Assembly (NCBI GenBank): GCA_964516635.1
Contig: CAZEZY010000102.1
Location: 1 to 8,836 of the forward strand
Direction: 5' to 3'
From: CAZEZY01 sp964516635
GTDB taxonomy: Bacteria > Pseudomonadota > Gammaproteobacteria > Burkholderiales > Burkholderiaceae_C
Length of the DNA: 8,836 nucleotides
Shown one piece after another: positions 1 to 5,488 of the stretch (the first letter of the stretch is position 1; each line of letters opens with the position of its first letter). Below the pieces are notes generated by a model. It saw nothing but the letters and a program-made list of their open reading frames with translations, ran no database searches and was not told where the DNA came from. Both the position numbers and the translations under genes were made by a program.

Positions 1-64
1 CCAGCGACAGCAGCGTGGCCATCGCCCCCGTGCTCTTCAGAACGGTTCGGCGGTTTTGAATCAT
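1..64 (-). CDS. soxY: SoxY, sulfur-carrier subunit of the Sox system (N-terminus only, partial)
   Basis: Only the first 21 codons lie in the window. They begin with ATG at 64-62 and read MIQNRRTVLKSTGAMATLLS and onward. The segment N-R-R-T-V-L-K is a twin-arginine (Tat) export motif followed by a small-residue and leucine-rich stretch, as expected for SoxY, which is exported folded together with SoxZ. A strong ribosome binding site, AAGGAG, lies 7 bases before the start. The name rests on position: in betaproteobacterial sox operons soxY commonly follows soxC and soxD. In the known pathway SoxY carries the sulfur substrate on a C-terminal cysteine, which is outside this window and cannot be checked. 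Another Tat-exported sox protein is possible but less likely. Confidence 0.72.
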   Translation of the reverse strand, partial: MIQNRRTVLKSTGAMATLLSL

Positions 65-96
65 GATTGAACTCCTTCGGGATGATCCGTGAGATG

Positions 97-127
97 AAAA
101 AAGCCAGGCCAGGTTCACTTGGCTGGC
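97..127 (-). terminator. Terminator-like hairpin with U-tract between the cytochrome gene and soxY
   Basis: Read on the minus strand, the arms GCCAGCCA (127-120) and TGGCCTGGC (111-103) form an 8-bp GC-rich stem with one bulged C. The loop is 8 bases, and six T residues (102-97) follow at once. This is the usual layout of an intrinsic terminator. The stop codon of the cytochrome gene (117-115) falls in the loop. Because soxY starts only 33 bases after the T-tract and I see no good promoter in that gap, the hairpin probably gives partial termination or protects the upstream mRNA rather than ending the operon. Confidence 0.55.
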
Positions 128-453
128 GCGCCAGCCAGAATCCAGGCGGCGAGCGTTTTGGCGTCTTCCTCCTTCAGATTGGCCTGGGCGGGCATGGGCA
201 CGGGGCCCCATTTGCCAGCACCACCGGCTTTGATGGATGCCGCCAGTTTGGCCACATCCATGCCTTTGTACTTGTTGGCGATGTCTTTGTAAGATGGGCC
301 CACCATCTTGCGGTCCACGGCATGGCAAGCCATGCAGGCGCTCTTTTGAGCCAGCGCCATGGCGGCAGCACCGTCCACGCTGGCCTGGGCAGCGCCAGAA
401 GCCAGCACGGCCACTGCGCCAAAGAGGGTGAACAGGGTCTTGTTCGTCTTCAT
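115..453 (-). CDS. Small periplasmic class I c-type cytochrome of the sox operon
   Basis: This is a 112-residue monoheme cytochrome c. Residues 1-24 are a Sec signal peptide with a hydrophobic core and a likely AQA|S cleavage site. The heme motif is C40-M-A-C43-H44, and M87 in V-P-M-P-A-Q is the likely sixth iron ligand. The mature protein of about 88 residues resembles small cytochromes of the c551/c552 type. Its sequence is also close to the C-terminal heme domain of SoxD encoded just upstream: both share K-x-V-G-P, P-M-P-A-Q and A-A-W-I-L. A ribosome binding site (GGAGAA) precedes the ATG, and the gene starts 27 bases after soxD and ends 50 bases before soxY. From context it probably takes electrons from SoxCD or SoxAX and passes them to a terminal oxidase; that role is inferred. 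Confidence 0.9.
   Translation of the reverse strand: MKTNKTLFTLFGAVAVLASGAAQASVDGAAAMALAQKSACMACHAVDRKMVGPSYKDIANKYKGMDVAKLAASIKAGGAGKWGPVPMPAQANLKEEDAKTLAAWILAGAPAK
120..137. repeat. 18-bp perfect palindrome at the end of the cytochrome gene
   Basis: The sequence TGGCTGGCGCGCCAGCCA equals its own reverse complement. It encodes the last residues of the cytochrome (around L-A-G-A-P-A). One half of it is also the 5' arm of the terminator-like hairpin at 97-127, so in RNA that half could pair either backwards within the palindrome (7 bp with a CGCG loop) or forwards into the terminator stem. Confidence 0.6.
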
Positions 454-480
454 GAGTAAGTTCTCCGGGGTTGAAATCGG

Positions 481-1572
481 TTACTTGGCACCAGAAAGGA
501 TCCAGGCGGCAATGGCTTTGGCATCGGCATCGCTGACCTGAGGCTGGGCTGGCATCGGGATCGCGCCGTACACACCAGAACCACCATTCTTGATCTTATC
601 AATCAAGTAGGCCTCTGCGCCAGCACGGTCTTTGTTCTTGGCGGCAATTTCATTGAAGCCCGGGCCAACGATCTTGTTGGCCACGCCATGACACGCCGTG
701 CAGGAGTTGGTGTTGATCAGGGCCTTGGCATCACTTGCGCCACCGGCCTGAGCCACCAAAACCGGCTGAACGGTGATTCGCTGGGTGAGCGGTTCCGCAC
801 GAGGGGGATTCAGCGTGTCAGCGCCACGGACCGGGCCAATCACACGGTTCTGTTCCTGAATATTGCCATGAGCGTCACGAGCGAAGCCTGGCAATTCGGA
901 ACGGATCTTGGCATCGGTCGGGCAGTTCTTCATGCAGGCCACGTTCTGGACGTCACCCTTGCCATCGACACGCCAGAGTGGCTCATAGAACACCATGCCA
1001 TTGCGGTTCGGCATGCGCTTCTGCACTTCAGCGATGTTCTGATCGCTCAGGACGAAGTCGCCGGGCACCACATCGGCCAGATTGAGGATGTAGGCCACCA
1101 CGCCATAAACCTCTTCGACCTTGAGGCTCTTGGGCGCGTTCCAGGGCATGGCGCGATTGATGTAGTCCCACAGCGTCGAGACGGTAGGCACTTTCATCAT
1201 GGTGGTCTTCTGGGGGTAGGTTGAACCCTGTTCCAGATTTTTCACGCGACCGCGCTTGATGTCTTCCTGGGTGGTGCCCCCCACGATCGGTGTGAACACT
1301 TCGTTGGACTCACCAAACACCCCGTGACAGGAGGCGCACTGGGCTTCCCAGACCTGTTCGCCGAGTGAGACGGAACCTGACCCCTTGGGCAGACCCTTGA
1401 AATCGGGCCGTACGTCGATATCCCAGGCCTTGATTTCAGCGGGCTTGGCTTCCCGTCCAATGTCATGCCAGGGTTTGGCTGACGCCTGTGCCCATGCGGC
1501 ACCCGAACCCAGCGTGAAAAAGGCGGCAGAAAGTGCCAGTGCCTGTGCGGTTTTTTGGAGCTTGCTTTTCAT
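481..1572 (-). CDS. soxD: SoxD, diheme cytochrome c subunit of sulfane dehydrogenase SoxCD
   Basis: This 363-residue exported diheme cytochrome is the electron-transfer partner of SoxC. Residues 1-29 form a Sec signal peptide ending in A-W-A-Q-A. The first heme motif is C79-A-S-C82-H83, with M142 in A-M-P-W-N-A-P as the likely axial ligand. The second is C291-T-A-C294-H295, with M340 in P-M-P-A-Q as its likely ligand. Between them lies a cysteine pair, C213 and C217, that could form a disulfide. Two class I cytochrome domains joined by a linker of about 100 residues is the known SoxD layout. The ATG overlaps the soxC stop by one base (TGATG), so translation is probably coupled. SoxCD oxidises the SoxY-bound persulfide sulfur and removes six electrons per sulfane sulfur (established for the family). 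Confidence 0.93.
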   Translation of the reverse strand: MKSKLQKTAQALALSAAFFTLGSGAAWAQASAKPWHDIGREAKPAEIKAWDIDVRPDFKGLPKGSGSVSLGEQVWEAQCASCHGVFGESNEVFTPIVGGTTQEDIKRGRVKNLEQGSTYPQKTTMMKVPTVSTLWDYINRAMPWNAPKSLKVEEVYGVVAYILNLADVVPGDFVLSDQNIAEVQKRMPNRNGMVFYEPLWRVDGKGDVQNVACMKNCPTDAKIRSELPGFARDAHGNIQEQNRVIGPVRGADTLNPPRAEPLTQRITVQPVLVAQAGGASDAKALINTNSCTACHGVANKIVGPGFNEIAAKNKDRAGAEAYLIDKIKNGGSGVYGAIPMPAQPQVSDADAKAIAAWILSGAK

Positions 1573-2924
1573 CAGTACACCTGCACGTTGGAGACTTCAC
1601 CGTTTTCAGACACGAGCCAGCTCTGGATGGCGTTCTGATGGTAAATGGAGCGTGTGCCGCGAACGGCCCGCAACTGGTTGATCTTGGGCTGGACATAGCC
1701 GGTGCTGTCAATCGCACGGCTCTGCAGGATGGCCGGTTTGCCGTCCCAGACCCAGTCGATGTTGAAGCGGGTGCAGGCCTTGGGCAGGATCGGCCCTTCC
1801 AGACGGGCCGTGCGCCAGTTTCGGCCTCCGTCGATGCTGACATCGACGCGCTTGATGGCACCGCGACCCGACCAGGCCAGACCGGAAATGTTGTAGTAGC
1901 CACGGTCCAGCAGTGTCTGGCTGCCCGACGGGGAGGTGATGACGGACTTGCACTCTTGAATGCCGGTGTACTGGCGATGCGTGCCATCGGGCATGTGATC
2001 GACGTAGTGAATGGCCTCGTCCTTGGTGCCCCACTTCTGGTCACCCACTTCAATGCGGCGCAGGTATTTGACCCAGCTCACCCCTTGAACACCAGGAACG
2101 ACCAGACGCAGCGGATAACCGTTTTCCGGGCGCAGCATTTCACCGTTCATGCCCCACGCGACGATGCAGTCGTCCATGGCCTGTTCAATGGAAATGGTGC
2201 GGGTCATGGAAGAACCATCGGCGCCCTCGGCCAGCACGAACTTGGCCTTCTTGCGGTCGATGCCGCACATCTCCAGCAGGGTGGACAGCAGCACGCCCGT
2301 GAATTCGGAGCAGCTCAGCATGCCGTGGGTGTACTGCACGGACGGCAGCGCCACGTTGCCCCACTCGGGTGCGGAGTTGGCGCCGCACTCGATGAAGTGG
2401 ATGCGCGACACGCTGGGCAGGCGCATCAGGTCGTCCATGGTGAACACCCGCGGCCGCTTGATCATGCCGTCGTCGCCGTGCACCATGAGGCGATGCTGAG
2501 AGGGATCGATGTCCCACCAGCCCTGGTGGTGGCGCTCGAAGTGCAAGCCACTGGGCGTGATGATGCCGAACAGACCCTGCAGGGGCGTGAAACTCACGGA
2601 AGCGGCCGACACCCGGGTGAGTCCCGGGCTTTCACGGCGCTGGAGATTGGCCTCCCATTTGCTGGGCTTGCCATAACCTTCGTAGGCCACGGGCAGGCCC
2701 AGACCCTTGGTGTGCTCGGGCAGGTTGAGAATGACAGCCTCACCCTCCGATGCCAATGCCTGGGTGGCAGTGGCCGTTGCGGTGATGGCACCTGCCCCCA
2801 TGGCGAGGGCTTTGCCCATGAAACTGCGGCGCGCGGTACGCGCCTTCTCGAGCAACTCGGGGCTCAGGTGGTTCTCGGGCGCTGGCAGTACACGCCCGAT
2901 GACTTCGCTCAGGTCTCTAGACAC
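1572..2924 (-). CDS. soxC: SoxC, molybdenum-cofactor subunit of sulfane dehydrogenase SoxCD
   Basis: This 450-residue protein belongs to the sulfite oxidase family of molybdopterin enzymes and is predicted to be periplasmic. A Tat signal follows an N-terminal leader of about 30 residues: A-R-R-S-F-M-G-K (31-38), then a small-residue-rich core to about 59. The oxidoreductase molybdopterin domain spans roughly 115-300. C180 in F-I-E-C-G-A-N-S-A-P-E-W is the likely molybdenum-ligating cysteine. A Mo-co dimerisation domain with D-G-G-R-N-W (365-370) and R-A-I-D-S-T-G (403-409) covers about 320-440. I chose the GTG start at 2924 because AAGGAA lies 7 bases upstream and the reading matches SoxC leaders. 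It overlaps the regulator stop by 8 bases, whereas extending further upstream would run deep into that gene in an arginine-rich, non-native-looking reading. An initiation nearer the RR motif cannot be excluded. Confidence 0.93.
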   Translation of the reverse strand: MSRDLSEVIGRVLPAPENHLSPELLEKARTARRSFMGKALAMGAGAITATATATQALASEGEAVILNLPEHTKGLGLPVAYEGYGKPSKWEANLQRRESPGLTRVSAASVSFTPLQGLFGIITPSGLHFERHHQGWWDIDPSQHRLMVHGDDGMIKRPRVFTMDDLMRLPSVSRIHFIECGANSAPEWGNVALPSVQYTHGMLSCSEFTGVLLSTLLEMCGIDRKKAKFVLAEGADGSSMTRTISIEQAMDDCIVAWGMNGEMLRPENGYPLRLVVPGVQGVSWVKYLRRIEVGDQKWGTKDEAIHYVDHMPDGTHRQYTGIQECKSVITSPSGSQTLLDRGYYNISGLAWSGRGAIKRVDVSIDGGRNWRTARLEGPILPKACTRFNIDWVWDGKPAILQSRAIDSTGYVQPKINQLRAVRGTRSIYHQNAIQSWLVSENGEVSNVQVY

Positions 2925-3351
2925 TTGCTTGTTCCTTATGATTGGCCGGTAAATCCGATCCGACCGGGCCGGCCAGCCCCGTCGGGTGAGCGTCGAACTC
3001 CAGCACACCGGCACGCTGCATCTCGTCCATCCGAGACACCACCTGCACCGTGACACTTCGGCACAACTCCACGAAAACCCTGTCTGCCACGCGATAGAAC
3101 ACCTGCGTGCCCTCGCGCCGCCTGCTCAGCATGCCCGCCTGGTACATCAGACTCAGGTGACGAGAGACATTGGCCTGCGCCATGCCCGTGACCCGGATGA
3201 TGTCGTTCACGCATTTTTCCTCCTGACAGATCGCATGAAGGATGCGCAAACGGGTGGGTTCACCCAGTACACCAAAGTAACGAGCGACCGCCTCGAACAC
3301 CTGCTGCATGGCATTCGAATGGGGCGAATCGACGGTGGTGCTGGACGACAT
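2917..3351 (-). CDS. soxR: SoxR-type ArsR-family transcriptional repressor of the sox operon
   Basis: This 144-residue winged-helix regulator matches the ArsR/SmtB family. F-G-V-L-G-E-P-T-R-L-R-I-L (26-38) marks the dimer and first DNA-binding-domain helices. M-A-Q-A-N-V-S-R-H-L-S-L-M (57-69) is the recognition helix, and R-R-R-E-G-T-Q-V-F-Y-R-V (77-88) is the beta wing. It lacks the ELCVCDL metal-site motif of classic ArsR. Cysteines are at 42, 47 and 97. Paired cysteines in helices alpha2 and alpha5 sense persulfides in SqrR, BigR and SoxR, so a sulfur sensor is likely. It is the first gene of the sox operon. The ATG at 3351 gives a normal family length, but its ribosome binding site is weak; M15 (3309) is an alternative. 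The name refers to the sox repressor, not the redox regulator SoxR of enterics. Confidence 0.85.
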   Translation of the reverse strand: MSSSTTVDSPHSNAMQQVFEAVARYFGVLGEPTRLRILHAICQEEKCVNDIIRVTGMAQANVSRHLSLMYQAGMLSRRREGTQVFYRVADRVFVELCRSVTVQVVSRMDEMQRAGVLEFDAHPTGLAGPVGSDLPANHKEQASV

Positions 3352-3356
3352 GCCGA

Positions 3357-3384
3357 CACTATATGATTGATTGCTGATATAGTG
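3357..3384. promoter_or_regulatory. Candidate operator of the sox repressor (inverted repeat)
   Basis: The half-sites CACTATAT (3357-3364) and ATATAGTG (3377-3384) are perfect inverted repeats separated by 12 bases. Their centres are 20 bp apart, about two helical turns. The element lies just before the start of the regulator gene, in an AT-rich patch that stands out from the GC-rich surroundings. ArsR-family repressors of sulfur genes bind AT-rich palindromes over their own promoters, so autorepression of the whole sox operon is the simple reading. A partial third copy, CACTAAT (rc of 3384-3390), abuts the element. Confidence 0.55.
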
Positions 3385-3458
3385 ATTAGTGTAAACCCTA
3401 ATACGGATCCACACCTGACAGCAAGCTAACAAAAGCCGTTGGGCCGCACCGATCCGGA
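3385..3458 (-). promoter_or_regulatory. Intergenic region between lolD and the sox operon, probable sox promoter
   Basis: Together with the operator this makes a 107-base gap between the lolD stop and the regulator start. On the minus strand a -35-like TTTACA (3395-3390, five of six consensus bases) stands 18 bases before a weak -10-like ATCAAT (3371-3366) inside the inverted repeat. An alternative pairing is TTGCTG and TATTAG with a 15-base spacer. Neither is strong, which would fit a regulated promoter. No convincing terminator for lolD is visible, so some read-through into sox is possible. Confidence 0.35.
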
Positions 3459-4160
3459 TCAGTCGGGAAGCAGACGCCCTGCCGACATCCGGAGGATGCG
3501 GTCGCAGCGGCGGGCCAGTTCCTGGTCGTGCGTGACCAGCACAAAGGCCGTGCCCTGCTCCCGCGCCAGGCTCAGCATCAGCTCGAAAACGCCATCCGCA
3601 GAGGCCCTGTCGAGATTGCCGGTGGGTTCGTCGGCGAGCACGCAGGCCGGACGGGTCACCAGGGCCCGCGCCATGGCCACGCGCTGCCGCTCGCCACCAG
3701 ACAGTTCGGCTGGTCGATGGTGCAGGCGATCCTGTAAACCCACCTTGGCGAGACAGGTCTTGGCCTCATGAGCGGCCTGATCACGCGGCATGCGCCGGAT
3801 CCACAGCGGCATGGCCACGTTGTCCAAGGCCGTGAATTCGGGTAACAGGTGGTGGAACTGGTAGACGAAACCCAGGTAACGGTTGCGGCGCTCCCCCTGG
3901 CGAGCAGCACCCAGGCCCGCAATGGGCTCGCCGCACCACTGGACATGGCCTGCCGTGGGCGCTTCCAGCCCACCCAGGACATGCAGCAGCGTGCTTTTGC
4001 CGGAACCCGATGCCCCCACGATCGCCAGCGTTTCACCCGGCACCACGCTCAGGTCGATGCCTTGCAGCACGGTGACATCCACCCGCCCTTCCTGAAACCG
4101 CTTGACGATGCCCTGCGCCGAGACGACCGGCGTATTCGCTTGACCGATCGGCTCATTCAT
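3459..4160 (-). CDS. lolD: LolD, ATPase of the lipoprotein-releasing ABC transporter
   Basis: This 233-residue cytoplasmic ABC ATPase powers release of outer-membrane lipoproteins from the inner membrane to the carrier LolA. All nucleotide-binding motifs are present: Walker A G-A-S-G-S-G-K-S-T (49-57), Q-loop Q101 in Y-Q-F-H-H-L-L-P-E-F, signature L-S-G-G-E-R-Q-R (153-160), Walker B V-L-A-D-E-P-T-G-N-L-D (174-184) and the switch histidine H211. The Q-loop segment with F-H-H-L-L-P-E-F is characteristic of LolD. Length is normal for the family. The ATG at 4160 overlaps the lolC stop by 8 bases and gives a typical N-terminus; a start at 4223 would add an implausible proline- and arginine-rich leader. 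It is the second gene of a lolC-lolD operon. Confidence 0.94.
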   Translation of the reverse strand: MNEPIGQANTPVVSAQGIVKRFQEGRVDVTVLQGIDLSVVPGETLAIVGASGSGKSTLLHVLGGLEAPTAGHVQWCGEPIAGLGAARQGERRNRYLGFVYQFHHLLPEFTALDNVAMPLWIRRMPRDQAAHEAKTCLAKVGLQDRLHHRPAELSGGERQRVAMARALVTRPACVLADEPTGNLDRASADGVFELMLSLAREQGTAFVLVTHDQELARRCDRILRMSAGRLLPD

Positions 4161-5409
4161 AGCGCAGTGCCTCGGCGGGGTTGACTCGGCTGGCCCGCCA
4201 GCTCGGGTAGAGCGTGGCAACAAAAGCCAGCGCCAGGGAAATCAACCCGATGGGAATGATGTCACCCTGCTGGGGATCGCTCGGCATGCGACTGATGAGG
4301 TAGATGTCCTGCGGCAGGAAACTCGCGCCCAGCAGATGTTCGAGAGCTGGCACGATGGTTTCAATGTGGAAGGCCACGCCCAGACCCAGCAACAGGCCTG
4401 CCCCAGTACCGATGATGCCCACCATCGCACCCTGGACCACGAACACCGCCATGATGCTGGCCGGACTGGCACCGAGTGTGCGAAGAATGGCGATGTCCGC
4501 TCGCTTGTCGGTCACGGTCATGACCAGTGTGGACACCAGATTGAAAGCCGCCACGGCCACGATGAGCGTGAGAATGATGAACATCATCCGCTTTTCCAGC
4601 TGCACGGCAGCAAACCAGGTCCGGTTCTGTCGCGTCCAGTCCCGGATCAGCAGATCGCCGCTGAGGGTGCCCGCCAGTTCGATGGCCACCTCTCGGGCCT
4701 GATGCAGATCGCGGATTTTCAGTCGCACGCCGGTGGGGCCTTCCAGACGGAAGATGCGTGCGGCGTCATCCTGATGGACAAAGGCCAGAGCGGAGTCGTA
4801 TTCGTAATGCCCGGAATCGAACAGCCCGACCACCGTCATCTGACGCAGCCGGGGGACCACGCCTGCAGGGGTGAGTTGGCCGCTGGGCGCGATCAGGGTG
4901 ACGGCATCGCCCGTGGTGATGCCCAGGCTTCGGGCCAGAGCGGCGCCGAGCACGATGCCAAACTCGCCTGACCGCAACCGGGTCATGGCCGTCTGTGCCT
5001 GATCGGCGGCCAGCGCCGTGACCTGTGGCTCCAGCACCGGATCAATCCCTCTGATGAGTGCGCCCTTCATGTCTTCGCCGCGCGCCAGAAGACCCTGCGC
5101 CGCGATGAAGGGGGCAGCACCCACCACGGCCGGATGGGACCTCACCTCGCTGAGGGTGAGATCCAGATCGGGAATGGCCTCGCCACCGGGGGCAAACACC
5201 TCGATGTGGGACAACACGCCCAGCATGCGGTCTCTGACCTCCTTCTGAAAACCGTTCATCACGCTGAGCACGATGATGAGCGCGGCGACACCCAGGGCAA
5301 TGCCCAGCATGGACACGCCACTGATGAAAGAAATGAAGCCGTTGCGCCGGGTTCCACGGCCGGCGCGGGTGTATCGCCAGCCCAGAAGGATTTCATAGGG
5401 AATCTGCAT
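4153..5409 (-). CDS. lolC: LolC/LolE-family (LolF-like) permease of the lipoprotein-releasing transporter
   Basis: This 418-residue inner-membrane permease belongs to the FtsX/MacB superfamily. It opens with the family signature Y-E-I-L-L-G-W-R-Y-T-R-A (5-16). Predicted membrane segments are at about 26-49, 275-297, 317-345 and 386-402. The large periplasmic domain (50-270) lies between the first and second. The loop G-Q-L-T-P-A-G-V-V-P-R (177-187) sits where LolC carries the hook that recruits LolA. No second permease gene follows, so the protein may act as a homodimer (the LolF arrangement described outside gammaproteobacteria). I chose ATG 5409 because GGAGAACC precedes it and the family N-terminus starts there; the reading frame stays open to 5607 but that part overlaps the divergent gene. 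Confidence 0.9.
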   Translation of the reverse strand: MQIPYEILLGWRYTRAGRGTRRNGFISFISGVSMLGIALGVAALIIVLSVMNGFQKEVRDRMLGVLSHIEVFAPGGEAIPDLDLTLSEVRSHPAVVGAAPFIAAQGLLARGEDMKGALIRGIDPVLEPQVTALAADQAQTAMTRLRSGEFGIVLGAALARSLGITTGDAVTLIAPSGQLTPAGVVPRLRQMTVVGLFDSGHYEYDSALAFVHQDDAARIFRLEGPTGVRLKIRDLHQAREVAIELAGTLSGDLLIRDWTRQNRTWFAAVQLEKRMMFIILTLIVAVAAFNLVSTLVMTVTDKRADIAILRTLGASPASIMAVFVVQGAMVGIIGTGAGLLLGLGVAFHIETIVPALEHLLGASFLPQDIYLISRMPSDPQQGDIIPIGLISLALAFVATLYPSWRASRVNPAEALRYE

Positions 5410-5488
5410 GGTTCTCCGCATTCGCCAGGCAGGATTGTGGCATCCCGGACAATCGCATGTGGTCCGTCGCCTTCGAAGACTTTCTGCC
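5410..5488. promoter_or_regulatory. Divergent promoter region between lolC and the recJ operon
   Basis: These 79 bases separate the lolC start (minus) from the start of the uncharacterised gene (plus), so both promoters probably lie here or reach slightly into the neighbouring genes. A 6+6 bp inverted repeat, GATTGT (5433-5438) and ACAATC (5449-5454), sits near the middle. I see no strong -10/-35 pair in either direction. The lolC ribosome binding site (rc of 5413-5418) is inside the region. Confidence 0.4.

Noticed and set aside
1533..3053. A 506-codon open frame on the plus strand, antisense to soxC.
   Set aside because: It is the shadow of a clear soxC gene. The translation is rich in His, Gly and Ala without recognisable motifs and has no convincing ribosome binding site.
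2925..3056. N-terminal extension of SoxC upstream of the GTG at 2924.
   Set aside because: It would overlap the end of the regulator gene by more than 100 bases, is unusually rich in Arg, Trp and Cys, and the GTG has a good ribosome binding site that matches SoxC leaders.
3429..3458. Possible intrinsic terminator after lolD (GGCC-CAAC-GGCT followed by TTTTG).
   Set aside because: The stem is only about four pairs including a G-T pair, too weak to call.
3451..3460. 10-bp palindrome GATCCGGATC at the lolD stop.
   Set aside because: It is short, overlaps coding sequence, and short GATC/CCGG palindromes are expected by chance in GC-rich DNA.
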